From assembly GCF_009764645.1 (NCBI RefSeq), contig NZ_RWIM01000209.1, positions 28,939-92,938 on the forward strand: a stretch of DNA of 64,000 nucleotides. The letters are read 5' to 3'. Shown piece by piece: positions 28,381 to 36,825 of the stretch. The notes beneath the pieces are model-generated. The model saw nothing but the letters and a program-made list of their open reading frames with translations. It did no database searches and was not told where the DNA came from. Source of the DNA: Pseudomonas sp. PB106 (GTDB taxonomy: Bacteria; Pseudomonadota; Gammaproteobacteria; Pseudomonadales; Pseudomonadaceae). Every line of letters begins with the position of its first letter. Position 1 is the stretch's first letter. The position numbers and the translations under genes were made by a program.

Positions 28381-29391
28381 ATGGCTCTCAGTAAAGAAGT
28401 GCCGGAGTTTGACATCGACGATGAGGTTCTCCTTATGGAGACCGGCATCGATTCGGATTCTTCGATGTCGAATGATGAAGGGGCTGCTCCACCTTCCGTT
28501 CGTTCCAAATCCAAACACTCCGCTTCACTTAAACAACATAAGTACATCGACTACACGCGGGCACTTGATGCCACGCAGTTGTATCTCAACGAAATCGGCT
28601 TTTCCCCACTGCTCTCCCCGGAGGAAGAAGTTCATTTTGCGCGACTGTCGCAAAGTGGCGATCCGGCCGGGCGCAAGCGCATGATTGAAAGTAACCTGCG
28701 ACTGGTGGTGAAAATCGCCCGGCGTTACGTCAATCGGGGGCTGTCGCTGCTGGATCTGATCGAAGAGGGCAACCTCGGATTGATCCGCGCGGTGGAAAAG
28801 TTCGATCCCGAGCGCGGCTTCCGCTTCTCGACCTACGCGACCTGGTGGATTCGTCAAACCATCGAGCGCGCGATCATGAATCAGACCCGGACCATCCGGC
28901 TGCCGATTCATGTGGTCAAGGAACTCAACGTGTACCTGCGGGCTGCGCGAGAGCTGACGCAAAAACTCGACCACGAACCTTCACCCGAAGAAATCGCCAA
29001 CCTGCTGGAAAAACCGGTGGGTGAGGTCAAGCGCATGCTGGGCCTGAACGAACGGGTTTCTTCGGTCGACGTCTCGCTGGGTCCGGATTCGGATAAAACC
29101 CTGCTGGACACCCTCACCGATGATCGTCCGACCGATCCGTGCGAACTGCTGCAGGATGACGACCTGTCGCAAAGCATTGATCAATGGCTGTCTGAGTTGA
29201 CCGACAAGCAACGCGAGGTGGTGATACGCCGCTTCGGTCTGCGCGGTCATGAGAGCAGCACGCTGGAAGATGTCGGCCTGGAGATCGGCCTGACCCGTGA
29301 GCGGGTGCGGCAGATCCAGGTGGAAGGCCTCAAGCGCCTTCGTGAAATTCTCGAGAAGAATGGCCTGTCGAGCGAGTCGCTGTTCCAGTAA
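28381..29391 (+). CDS. rpoS: RNA polymerase sigma factor RpoS
   Basis: Stationary-phase and general-stress sigma factor. Region 1.2 (YIDYTRALDATQLYLNEIG), region 2 with the -10 recognition helix (RFSTYATWWIRQTIERAI), region 3 and region 4.2 (EVGLEIGLTRERVRQIQ-like) are all present. The 336 residues are normal for P. fluorescens. An acidic N-terminal segment of about 50 residues precedes region 1.2. It is probably also transcribed from promoters inside nlpD, as known in relatives. Confidence 0.97.
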   Translation: MALSKEVPEFDIDDEVLLMETGIDSDSSMSNDEGAAPPSVRSKSKHSASLKQHKYIDYTRALDATQLYLNEIGFSPLLSPEEEVHFARLSQSGDPAGRKRMIESNLRLVVKIARRYVNRGLSLLDLIEEGNLGLIRAVEKFDPERGFRFSTYATWWIRQTIERAIMNQTRTIRLPIHVVKELNVYLRAARELTQKLDHEPSPEEIANLLEKPVGEVKRMLGLNERVSSVDVSLGPDSDKTLLDTLTDDRPTDPCELLQDDDLSQSIDQWLSELTDKQREVVIRRFGLRGHESSTLEDVGLEIGLTRERVRQIQVEGLKRLREILEKNGLSSESLFQ

Positions 29392-29412
29392 GCGCCTCAA
29401 ACGACCGCCCGC

Positions 29413-29443
29413 AAAAAGCCCCGACTGGTTCGGGGCTTTTTGT
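29413..29443 (+). terminator. rpoS terminator
   Basis: AAAAAGCCCCGA and TTCGGGGCTTTTT form a strong stem with a 4-nt loop and a T-run, 21 bases after the rpoS stop. Confidence 0.9.
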
Positions 29444-29490
29444 TTTCCGGGAAAGCCATTGGTCTGATCGAGACCGATGTAGTCATTCGC

Positions 29491-29508
29491 TGTAAGCCAA
29501 TGCTTACT
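29491..29508 (+). promoter_or_regulatory. GacA upstream activating sequence of rsmZ
   Basis: TGTAAGCCAATGCTTACT is an 18-bp near-perfect palindrome matching the known GacA box (TGTAAG-N6-CTTACA). It lies about 190 bases upstream of the RsmZ 5' end. That distance agrees with GacS/GacA control of small RNA genes in fluorescent pseudomonads. Confidence 0.9.
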
Positions 29509-29666
29509 GTTTCGTAAGTGTTCGTTATTTTTACTCTGCGGAAGACGACGATCATGCTCAAGCTAAGTATTTAACTCGTTGATTTTCATGTTTATTTTCT
29601 AATGTGAAAGGCATATTACGTCGCGTTTCAGCGTGGAGGACTGATTGCTCTCGTCAGGGAACTCTT

Positions 29667-29672
29667 TAGTAT
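29667..29672 (+). promoter_or_regulatory. Likely -10 element of rsmZ
   Basis: TAGTAT lies 8 bases before the expected RNA start at 29681. No clear -35 is present, as expected for a GacA-activated promoter. Confidence 0.55.
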
Positions 29673-29680
29673 CCGGGTTG

Positions 29681-29808
29681 TGTCGACGGACAGACACGCC
29701 CCTCAAGGAAGAGGGGGAAGCACATCGCAGGAAGCGATTCATCAGGACGATGAAAAGGAATACAGGGAATAGGGAAAAATGTGGGCGGGTCATACCGCCC
29801 CTTTTTTT
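29681..29808 (+). ncRNA. rsmZ: Regulatory RNA RsmZ
   Basis: Small RNA that sequesters the translational repressors RsmA/RsmE (CsrA family) and so relieves repression of secondary metabolism and exoproduct genes under Gac control. It starts with TGTCGACGGA, as in known Pseudomonas RsmZ. It carries eight GGA triplets, several of them in AGGA contexts suited to hairpin loops. It ends in the terminator GGGCGG/CCGCCC plus a T-run at about 29783-29808. It lies between rpoS and fdxA, its known location. The ends are inferred from sequence only. Confidence 0.93.
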
Positions 29809-29837
29809 GCCTGCAGAAAAGTAAAACGCAGAAAAGC

Positions 29838-29862
29838 AAAAAGGCCCGCGAGGGGCCTTTTA
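29838..29862 (-). terminator. fdxA terminator
   Basis: AAAAGGCCC and GGGCCTTTT pair closely after the fdxA stop, and the run reads as Us on the minus strand. It works on paper in both directions and separates fdxA from rsmZ. Confidence 0.75.
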
Positions 29863-29879
29863 TTCGAGCGCGCGACAGA

Positions 29880-30203
29880 TCAGCGTTCGAGGTCTTTGAT
29901 CTTGCCTTTGACGCCATCCCACTCTTCGGCATCCGGCAGCGATTCTTTCTTCTCGGTGATATTTGGCCAGATTTCAGCCAGATCAACGTTCAGCTGAATG
30001 AATTCCTGCATGTCCTCTGGGACTTCGTCCTCGGAGAAAATGGCAACGGCCGGGCATTCTGGTTCGCACAGGGCGCAGTCGATGCACTCATCCGGGTGAA
30101 TCACCAGGAAGTTCGGGCCTTCGTAAAAGCAGTCCACCGGACACACTTCTACGCAGTCGGTGTACTTGCACTTGATGCAGTTGTCGGTGACGACGAAGGT
30201 CAT
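29880..30203 (-). CDS. fdxA: 7Fe ferredoxin FdxA
   Basis: Cytosolic low-potential electron carrier with one 3Fe-4S and one 4Fe-4S cluster. Nine Cys are visible at residues 9, 12, 17, 21, 25, 40, 43, 46 and 50, spaced as in Azotobacter ferredoxin I. The start MTFVVTDNC gives 107 residues and follows a GAGGAGAA site on the minus strand; the longer frame to 30245 was rejected. The C-terminal 50 residues are acidic and helical, as usual. It is convergent with rsmZ and downstream of mutS. Confidence 0.95.
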   Translation of the reverse strand: MTFVVTDNCIKCKYTDCVEVCPVDCFYEGPNFLVIHPDECIDCALCEPECPAVAIFSEDEVPEDMQEFIQLNVDLAEIWPNITEKKESLPDAEEWDGVKGKIKDLER

Positions 30204-30345
30204 TTCTAATTTTCTCCTCAGGCGGCGGCAGCGTTGCCCCTTCACGGTTGGGGTCGCCAGGTTCGGGAGCGATACCTGCTGGCCAGGCTATTAGCCAGCA
30301 GCATCCCAAACCGCGCGAGATTCTAACAGCTTGAAGCGGTTTGCG

Positions 30346-30387
30346 TTATATCCGCTTCTTCAGTGCTTATATCCGGTTCTTCAGTGC
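30346..30387. repeat. 21-bp tandem duplication at the mutS 3' end
   Basis: TTATATCCGCTTCTTCAGTGC (written here as two parts, TTATATCCGC and TTCTTCAGTGC) at 30346-30366 is repeated at 30367-30387 with one change. The duplication includes the mutS stop codon, so a second copy of the final codons and stop follows the real one. Confidence 0.9.
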
Positions 30388-32949
30388 ATAGAGCATTTCG
30401 AGCGCTTGGCGTGGGGTCAGGTCATCCAGATCGACTTTCGCCAACTCATCCAGCACCGGATGCGGCAGGCTGGCGAACATGTCGCTTTGCTGCGGCGTCG
30501 ACGGTTTGCCCTTGGCGGCGGGTTTAGGCGCCTCATGAGGCAGAGCGGTGTCTTCCAGTCGGCTCAAGTGCTCGCGCGCGCGCACGATCACTTCGCTCGG
30601 CACGCCGGCCAATTGCGCCACCGCCAGACCGTAGCTTTGGCTCGCCGGCCCCGGCAGCACGTGGTGCAGGAACACGATGCGTTCGTTGTGCTCGGTCGCA
30701 TTGAGGTGCACGTTGGCCACCAGCGGCTCGGCTTCCGGCAATACCGTCAGCTCGAAATAGTGAGTGGCAAACAAAGTATAGGCGCGCAGCTGCGCCAGAC
30801 GCTCGGCGGCCGCCCACGCCAGCGACAGGCCGTCGAAGGTGCTGGTGCCGCGACCGACTTCGTCCATCAGCACCAGACTGCGCTCGGTCGCGTTGTGCAG
30901 GATGTTGGCGGTTTCGCTCATTTCGACCATGAAGGTCGAGCGGCCGCCGGCGAGGTCATCGCTGGAGCCGATTCGGGTAAAGATGCGGTCCACCAATGAC
31001 AATTCGCAACTGGCGGCCGGCACGAAGCTGCCGATATGCGCCAACAGCACAATCAACGCGGTCTGGCGCATGTAAGTGGATTTACCGCCCATGTTCGGGC
31101 CGGTGATTACCAGCATGCGCGTGTTGTCATCGAGGCTCAGGTCGTTGGCCACGAACGGCGTGGTCAGCACTTGCTCGACCACCGGGTGACGGCCCTGAGT
31201 GATGCGCATGCACGGCTCGCTGACGAACCGCGGGCAATTCAGATCAAGGTTCAGCGCACGCTCGGCGAGGTTGCTCAGTACGTCGAGTTCGGCCAACGCA
31301 CCGGCGGTGTCCTGCAATGGCGGGAGCTGGCTGATCAGATCTTCCAGCAGCGCTTCGTAGAGCATCTTCTCGCGGGCGAGGGCGCGGCTCTTGGCCGACA
31401 GCGCCTTGTCTTCGAACTCCTTCAGCTCCGGCGTGATGAAGCGCTCGGCGCCCTTGAGGGTCTGGCGACGGATGTAATCCGCCGGGGCCGATTCCGCCTG
31501 CTTGCTCGGCAGCTCGATGAAGTAGCCGTGAATGCGGTTGTAGCCGACCTTCAGGTGGCTCAAGCCCGTGCGCGCCTTTTCCCGTGCTTCCAGATCGATG
31601 AGGAACTGGCCGGCGTTTTCGCTCAGCGATTGCAGCTCGTCGAGTTCACTGTCGTAACCGGTTTTGAGCACGCCGCCGTCACGGATCACCGCCGGCGGGT
31701 TATCGATAATGGCTTTTTCCAGCAATGCTGCCAGTTCCGGGTAAGTGCTGGTGGTGGTCGCCAGCGCTTGCAGGTGTGGCGCTTCCAGATCGGTCATCGC
31801 CACTTGCAGTTCGGGCAAGGCGCCAAGCGCGTCGCGCAGGCGAGCAAGGTCACGGGGACGCGCATTGCGCAAACCGATTCGCGCGAGAATCCGCTCGATG
31901 TCACCAATTTCCTTGAGCTGCGGTTGCAGCTTTTCGAAGCGATAGCGATCGAGCAGGCAAGTGATCGAGGTCTGGCGCGCGAGCAACACGGTCAAGTCGC
32001 GCAATGGCCGGTTCAGCCAACGGGTCAGCAAACGGCTGCCCATGGCGGTCTGGCAGCGATCGACCACCGATTGCAGGGTGTTGTCACGGCCACCGGCGAG
32101 GTTGGTGTCGAGTTCCAGGTTACGGCGGCTAGCGCCATCCAGAACCACGGTGTCGTCGAGACGTTCATGACGCAGGCTGCGCAAATGCGGCAGGGCGGTG
32201 CGCTGGGTTTCCTTGGCATAGGCCAACAGGCAGCCCGCAGCGCCGATTGCCAGGGTCAGGTTCTCGCAACCAAAGCCTTTCAGGTCCTGGGTGGAGAATT
32301 GCTGGCAAAGGCTCTTCAGCGCCGAGTCACGCTCGAAATCCCACGGCGCGCGACGGCTGACGCCACGGCGTTTTTCCGCCGGCAGATCACGTGGCCAGTC
32401 ATCCGGGATCAGCAGTTCCACCGGGTTGACCCGCTCCAGTTCCGCCAGCAGATTTTCCCAACCTTTGATTTCCGACACGCTGAAGCTGCCGCTGGTGATG
32501 TCCAGCACGGCCAGACCGAACAAGCGCTCGTCACCCAGTAGGGCGGCAATCAGGTTGTCGCGGCGCTCGTCGAGCAGCGCCTCGTCACTGACCGTGCCCG
32601 GCGTGAGAATACGCACCACCTGACGTTCGACCGGACCTTTGCTGGTCGCCGGGTCCCCGACCTGCTCACAGATCACCACCGACTCGCCGAGCTTGACCAG
32701 TTTCGCCAGATAGCCTTCCGCCGCGTGGTAAGGAATCCCACACATCGGAATCGCCTGCCCCGCCGACTGCCCGCGCGCGGTCAGGGTGATGTCCAGCAAC
32801 TTGGCAGCCTTCTTCGCGTCTTCATAGAAGATCTCGTAGAAGTCGCCCATGCGGTAGAACATCAGCTGATCCGGGTGCTGATTCTTCAGGCGCCAGTACT
32901 GCTGCATCATCGGAGTGTGGGAGGACAGGTCTGAAATAGCTTTATTCAT
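30367..32949 (-). CDS. mutS: DNA mismatch repair protein MutS
   Basis: Recognises mismatches and recruits MutL. The mismatch-reading Phe-x-Glu motif is at F37-Y38-E39 in GDFYEIFY. The Walker A site GPNMGGKST is at residues 617-625, followed by the ABC-type ATPase signature region and a helix-turn-helix. The C-terminal tetramerisation tail ends ALKNRI. The start MNKAISDLSSHTP gives 860 residues. The longer frame to 33117 adds a non-conserved 56 residues and was rejected. Its upstream side marks the left edge of the accessory and tailocin region. Confidence 0.96.
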   Translation of the reverse strand: MNKAISDLSSHTPMMQQYWRLKNQHPDQLMFYRMGDFYEIFYEDAKKAAKLLDITLTARGQSAGQAIPMCGIPYHAAEGYLAKLVKLGESVVICEQVGDPATSKGPVERQVVRILTPGTVSDEALLDERRDNLIAALLGDERLFGLAVLDITSGSFSVSEIKGWENLLAELERVNPVELLIPDDWPRDLPAEKRRGVSRRAPWDFERDSALKSLCQQFSTQDLKGFGCENLTLAIGAAGCLLAYAKETQRTALPHLRSLRHERLDDTVVLDGASRRNLELDTNLAGGRDNTLQSVVDRCQTAMGSRLLTRWLNRPLRDLTVLLARQTSITCLLDRYRFEKLQPQLKEIGDIERILARIGLRNARPRDLARLRDALGALPELQVAMTDLEAPHLQALATTTSTYPELAALLEKAIIDNPPAVIRDGGVLKTGYDSELDELQSLSENAGQFLIDLEAREKARTGLSHLKVGYNRIHGYFIELPSKQAESAPADYIRRQTLKGAERFITPELKEFEDKALSAKSRALAREKMLYEALLEDLISQLPPLQDTAGALAELDVLSNLAERALNLDLNCPRFVSEPCMRITQGRHPVVEQVLTTPFVANDLSLDDNTRMLVITGPNMGGKSTYMRQTALIVLLAHIGSFVPAASCELSLVDRIFTRIGSSDDLAGGRSTFMVEMSETANILHNATERSLVLMDEVGRGTSTFDGLSLAWAAAERLAQLRAYTLFATHYFELTVLPEAEPLVANVHLNATEHNERIVFLHHVLPGPASQSYGLAVAQLAGVPSEVIVRAREHLSRLEDTALPHEAPKPAAKGKPSTPQQSDMFASLPHPVLDELAKVDLDDLTPRQALEMLYALKNRI

Positions 32950-33188
32950 CAGGGGTTTAGCTTTACCGGAATGAGTGACAAGGCAAAAACGGGGGCATTC
33001 ACATCTTCGAAATGGCGGTTGTTTGCCAGCGATGCGACCCGTGGGTTGATTCAGTGGAGCCGAGTATGAAGTTTTTTTGAGGTGGATGCAGCAACGCGCC
33101 GCCGCTCGGGTTGGCATTGTGTCCTATAGTGCCGAAAAGCTATCGAATGATCGGAATTCGTGGATGGCAGGTCAGGTGAGGACACAGT

Positions 33189-33938
33189 TTGGAACAGTCA
33201 GAGGGCATCGGCTCAGGAGCATCATCGAGCGATTGTTTCTACGATGCGGAAAAAATGACCCTCAGTCGGGCAGGGCGATCAGCCTGTCTGGGCAGCAATG
33301 AAAGTGATCTGTTACTGGCATTGATCGCCGGCGTCACCGATAAAGAACAACTGATCTCGCGAGTCTGGGGTGATCGCGGCCTGGTGATTTCCGACAGCAG
33401 TTACTACAAAACCCTGCACATGCTTCGCGCACATTTCGCCGACGTGGGTTTGCCAAGGGACAGCCTCAAGACTTTGCCACGCCGCGGCGTGGTGCTGCTG
33501 TGTGAGATCCGGTTGGTCAGCGCTGAGGTTGCGGAGCCTGAGTCCGAGACGGCACTGTCAGTGCCTGACGAGCAGGCGTCCATCACCATAACGCAGTCGT
33601 CGCGCCGCTATTGGCGCTATCTGTTGCCCGCAATCGTAGTCCCCGCGATTGTTCTTCCGCTGTTTTACGCGTACTTGATCATCAGGAAACCCGCCGACCT
33701 GGAAGAGTGGAAACTCATCTGGCAGGAAGGCGAGGCGAAGTTGTATGTGGAAGAAAGTGAAAAGATGTCCAAGGAGCAAATTGTAAAAGCACTCAGCGAG
33801 TTCGAGCCGCCCATTGAACTGTCCGACACCAATTACTACGTGCGAAAGCCGCTCTCCCAGTTATTGATCAAGTGCGTCAAGCCTGAAAGTAAAGGGGAGG
33901 CCATATGCGTGAACTACCAGCTCGTTGGAAAAAAATAA
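33189..33938 (+). CDS. ToxR/CadC-like membrane-bound transcriptional regulator
   Basis: The N-terminus (about residues 17-105) looks like an OmpR/ToxR winged helix: an ...AEKMTLSRAGRSACLGS strand region, then ESDLLLALIAGVTDKEQLISRVW and a recognition region with YKTLHMLRAHF. A single membrane segment follows at about 138-163 (YLLPAIVVPAIVLPLFYAYLI), then a periplasmic tail of about 85 residues. The start is TTG with AGGTGAGG 7 bases upstream. The next ATG (33255) would cut the DNA-binding domain. It overlaps the next gene by 34 bases. The layout resembles MarT-FidL and YqeI-YqeJ pairs. The signal sensed and target genes are unknown. Confidence 0.7.
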   Translation: MEQSEGIGSGASSSDCFYDAEKMTLSRAGRSACLGSNESDLLLALIAGVTDKEQLISRVWGDRGLVISDSSYYKTLHMLRAHFADVGLPRDSLKTLPRRGVVLLCEIRLVSAEVAEPESETALSVPDEQASITITQSSRRYWRYLLPAIVVPAIVLPLFYAYLIIRKPADLEEWKLIWQEGEAKLYVEESEKMSKEQIVKALSEFEPPIELSDTNYYVRKPLSQLLIKCVKPESKGEAICVNYQLVGKK

Positions 33939-34396
33939 TCGCGTTGTCGGCCGTTTCTTCGGTGTTGATTTTCGGCGCATTGATCATCAGCTATTTTTAT
34001 TTGATCAATCGTGATATTCCGCGTGCGCCATGTTTCGCTTCGATCGACTTTGTACATACCCCTGACCACAAAGTTCGTTGGCATGGCGTCGGTGATATGA
34101 CGATTGATCCGAAAGAAGGTGCTCTTTATGTGTATTACGTGGTGAAAACGCCCGAGGGTAAAGTTGTTACCTTTGACCGCAAATTTGAGATTGCATTTAC
34201 TCATCTCGACACTTCCAGGTTTCTGTTCAAAACGCGATCCATTGTGAAGTTTGATGCCGACACGGCAGGAGATGAACTGCCCTTTATGGAAAGAGGTTTC
34301 CAAGGCGGTATGGTCACCTTCAATTACTTCTCTGATACCGAGTATTACTACAACATCAACAATCTCATCAATGGCGTCTGCCACGTCCCGCGCTAG
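33905..34396 (+). CDS. FidL-like membrane protein, likely partner of the upstream ToxR-like regulator
   Basis: A 163-residue protein with a short basic N-terminus, one membrane segment (about residues 11-34, IIALSAVSSVLIFGALIISY), and a periplasmic domain rich in beta-forming residues with two Cys (C43 and C159). Size, topology and coupling by a 34-base overlap fit FidL-like proteins, which accompany MarT-type regulators in enterobacteria. The assignment rests on architecture rather than a conserved motif. A ToxS-like stabilising role is an inference. Confidence 0.5.
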   Translation: MRELPARWKKIIALSAVSSVLIFGALIISYFYLINRDIPRAPCFASIDFVHTPDHKVRWHGVGDMTIDPKEGALYVYYVVKTPEGKVVTFDRKFEIAFTHLDTSRFLFKTRSIVKFDADTAGDELPFMERGFQGGMVTFNYFSDTEYYYNINNLINGVCHVPR

Positions 34397-34498
34397 CGAA
34401 AACCCAAGGGTGCAAGGCCCTGGAGCGAATGAGTAAGACTGAGTAAGACGCCAGTAAGGCCTCGACGACCCTGCGTTGTTAATGTGATTCGCGTCAAG

Positions 34499-34553
34499 CC
34501 AACAGCCTCTGCGACTGTACCGAAGAGTCAGCGCAGCAGGCTGTTTTTATTGT
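34499..34553 (+). terminator. Likely terminator after the regulator pair
   Basis: An imperfect stem pairs ACAGCCTCTGCGACT with AGTCAGCGCAGCAGGCTGT and is followed by TTTTTATTGT. It ends the two-gene unit. Confidence 0.65.
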
Positions 34554-34566
34554 CTTGAAGAATGTG

Positions 34567-34953
34567 ATGACGTTTACGGTGTTAGGGGGGTTATCGATGC
34601 TCTGGTTTTGTGTGCGCAGTTCTCATGGGGTTCAAGCCCCGGCCTGGAAACGATCCATTGCCATTAATAGAGAGGGCACTGTATTTGTTGCAGCGGCAAT
34701 TGGTGGCAAAGAGAAAGACGTGAGTCTATCCACGCTGTCTGACCGTACGCCGGTGTTACTGTGTTTTGATCATGTTTATGTGCCAATGGCGTGGATGGTC
34801 GAGCACTTCCCAACGTGCAAGGCATGCTGTCGCGAAATGGTCTCAGCCGCCTTACACGGTCTACAGAAAATCTTGAATTGCCGTGATGCCTGGAACCGCG
34901 TTAGTTATTTCTGCGGCCGTTCTGGTGAGAAGCGTTATCTGAGGTTCGTTTGA
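34567..34953 (+). CDS. Hypothetical exported Cys-containing protein
   Basis: This 128-residue protein was not recognised. The N-terminus (TFTVLGGLSMLWFCV) is hydrophobic and could be a signal peptide or anchor. The C-terminal half holds six Cys, including CKACC and CGR, suggesting disulfides or metal binding. The ATG follows GAAG; an in-frame TTG at 34555 is a possible alternative. Its stop overlaps the next gene (TGATG), supporting that it is real. Base composition is less GC-rich than the core genes around it. Confidence 0.45.
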   Translation: MTFTVLGGLSMLWFCVRSSHGVQAPAWKRSIAINREGTVFVAAAIGGKEKDVSLSTLSDRTPVLLCFDHVYVPMAWMVEHFPTCKACCREMVSAALHGLQKILNCRDAWNRVSYFCGRSGEKRYLRFV

Positions 34954-35333
34954 TGAAGTTGGGTATTTTTTGCAGCCTGACGCTGACGGTCAGTTGCTTT
35001 TTAATCGCTGAATGTTCGTTCGCCGACTCGCACCAAAGTTGCGCCGAGCGCCGCATTGAACTTGTTCGGCAAATAGAGCGCGCGGAGGCGGCGGATTATG
35101 TTTATCGCAAGGCCGGCCTGGAGCAGGCGCTGGCCAATGTCGAGCGTTACTGTCGCGAGCCCTCTGCAGAGGATGAGCACGAAAGGGCTATTCAGAAGGC
35201 CGAAGCGGAAGTTCGGCGCAGACAAAACCATCTGAAGGCGGCGCGTCAGTACGGTGATGTGAAAGTCGTCAAGAAGCATGAAGCCAGACTCGAGCGGGCC
35301 GAATCCAGGCTGCAAAGGCTGTTGAATGAGTAA
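34953..35333 (+). CDS. DUF1090 (YqjC-like) periplasmic protein
   Basis: A 126-residue secreted protein with a signal peptide of about 24 residues ending SFA, then a charged helical body with two Cys (SCAERR and RYCREPS). A long coiled-coil stretch at about 75-125 is rich in Arg, Glu and Lys. The CAERR...I...IERA and Y....GLEQALANVERYC pattern matches the DUF1090 family, typified by E. coli YqjC. The function is not established. It starts in the stop of the upstream gene. Confidence 0.7.
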   Translation: MKLGIFCSLTLTVSCFLIAECSFADSHQSCAERRIELVRQIERAEAADYVYRKAGLEQALANVERYCREPSAEDEHERAIQKAEAEVRRRQNHLKAARQYGDVKVVKKHEARLERAESRLQRLLNE

Positions 35334-35375
35334 GGGATCGGCTGGGTGATTTATCGTTGAACGTGGAAACTCAAT

Positions 35376-35558
35376 ATGAAAAGCGTACTTGTCTTTACCT
35401 CAGTCTTCACAACGGCTGTGCTGCTTTCTGGCTGCACCGCCACCGATTGGGTGCACGCCGCGGGCGGCATCATGAGCGCCAAAGACGATTATCAGAAAAA
35501 AGCCAGGAATGATCGGCTCAAGCGCGCCAATGCGGCGGCACGTCGAGTCAAAGGCTGA
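35376..35558 (+). CDS. Small lipoprotein
   Basis: A 60-residue protein with a short signal peptide and lipobox LLSGC (C20), so it is probably lipid-anchored. The mature part is about 40 residues, basic and helical (DDYQKKARNDRLKRANAAARR). No family was recognised. It lies 42 bases after the DUF1090 gene on the same strand and is convergent with the acyltransferase. Confidence 0.6.
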   Translation: MKSVLVFTSVFTTAVLLSGCTATDWVHAAGGIMSAKDDYQKKARNDRLKRANAAARRVKG

Positions 35559-35664
35559 GCTGGTTGAACGCGTAGCGGACATTTGATCCGCACAAGCGCA
35601 GTGTCAGGCGCAGGCGAGGGCAAAAATGCGTGGTGCCACAACGCTTTTTGCCCTTACGCGACAT

Positions 35665-36825
35665 TCAAGCCACTGCGAATCGGGACTTGAGGTTGCGCGA
35701 CAATTTCTCGCCGTGCCTTCTCATCGGGTTTTCGATGTAGCGGTAGTTGAATTCGGAAAACAACAAAGTGATCGCGACAAAAACACCGATATACAACGCT
35801 GTGTATCCACCGCCGAAAGGCGTTGGCTGCGTGTCGCCAGGTGCGGCAAAGAACCAATGCCTGACCAGCGACAGCGCAATGACGTGCGTCAGATAGATGG
35901 CGTAGGAGCGCGAGCCGATATAGTTGCACAAGGCTGCCAAGGCGCGGTTGGGCGTCAGATAATCCTTGTTGTAGCTCGCGATCCAGACCAGCAAACCTGA
36001 GCCGACAGCGGTCAGTCCCATGGCGAAAGGCAGGGGTGGGTTAGGGGCGGTCAGCGCGGCAAGGAGCCAGATCATCGCCGCCAGTAGCAGCACAACGGCT
36101 GCCTTGTTTTTCAGGAAGGTCGGTTCCAGGCGCTGGTAACTTTCGCTGCCGTGCCACAGGGCCAACAACACACCCAGGGAAATGGCGTCGGTACGGAACG
36201 CCCACAACTCGGGCGTAGGGCGAATCAGTTGCCGGGTCAGAAAGAACTGCGCCAGGAATACCGCAATGAATACCGCAGGCATCCAGCGCCGACCGGCCAG
36301 CACCGCGATGATCGGCAGCACCAGATAAAACTGGTTTTCCAGAGAAAGGCTCCAGTAAATCCCGGCATCACCCAGCGTACCGGTGTCTCGGCTGACGGCA
36401 TACACCACATTCATGTACTGCAAGGCAGCGGCGAGGGCGGAGTGGACGAAAATCTCCAACTGCAAAAACACCCCTTTGCCGCCGTACAGATAAGACAGCA
36501 GCAGCGATACCGCAATCCAGAACAGGGCCGATGGCATCAGTCGCCAGAACCGCCTGACCCAGAACGGCACGCTCAACTCCAGCAGGTCACGAAAGCTTCG
36601 GCTGGCTGGAATCTCACCGGCAATCGATTTGGTAATGATGAACCCGGAAACGCAGAAAAAAATATCCACGCCGTAGCCGAATCGATAGTCCGCCAGCACG
36701 TTCCAGTAGAGCGATTGCGGGGACAGGATCAAGGCAATGTGGGCAAAGATGACAAGGACAATCGCCAGCGCACGCAACGCTTCAATGTCGCTGTTCTTGC
36801 GCTGTTTTACATGGGGTGTGGTCAT
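35665..36825 (-). CDS. Acyltransferase 3 family membrane protein (OafA/YrhL-like)
   Basis: A 386-residue integral membrane protein with about 10 hydrophobic segments. The N-terminal IEALRALAIVLVIFAH carries the Arg (R18) and His (H29) pair conserved in acyltransferase-3 proteins, and FFCVSGFIIT is the second family signature. There is no C-terminal SGNH domain, unlike many OafA proteins. Members O-acetylate or otherwise acylate LPS O-antigen, exopolysaccharide or peptidoglycan. The substrate here is unknown. It is divergent from the tailocin repressor gene. Confidence 0.85.
   Translation of the reverse strand: MTTPHVKQRKNSDIEALRALAIVLVIFAHIALILSPQSLYWNVLADYRFGYGVDIFFCVSGFIITKSIAGEIPASRSFRDLLELSVPFWVRRFWRLMPSALFWIAVSLLLSYLYGGKGVFLQLEIFVHSALAAALQYMNVVYAVSRDTGTLGDAGIYWSLSLENQFYLVLPIIAVLAGRRWMPAVFIAVFLAQFFLTRQLIRPTPELWAFRTDAISLGVLLALWHGSESYQRLEPTFLKNKAAVVLLLAAMIWLLAALTAPNPPLPFAMGLTAVGSGLLVWIASYNKDYLTPNRALAALCNYIGSRSYAIYLTHVIALSLVRHWFFAAPGDTQPTPFGGGYTALYIGVFVAITLLFSEFNYRYIENPMRRHGEKLSRNLKSRFAVA

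Noticed and set aside
31036..32541. Plus-strand open frame opposite mutS
   Set aside because: Low-complexity Arg/Gln/Val-rich translation typical of antisense frames; mutS on the other strand is certain.
33189..36825. Region considered as a transposon or integrated island with attachment sites
   Set aside because: No transposase or integrase gene and no terminal repeats or target duplications were found; only somewhat lower GC content and accessory-type genes.
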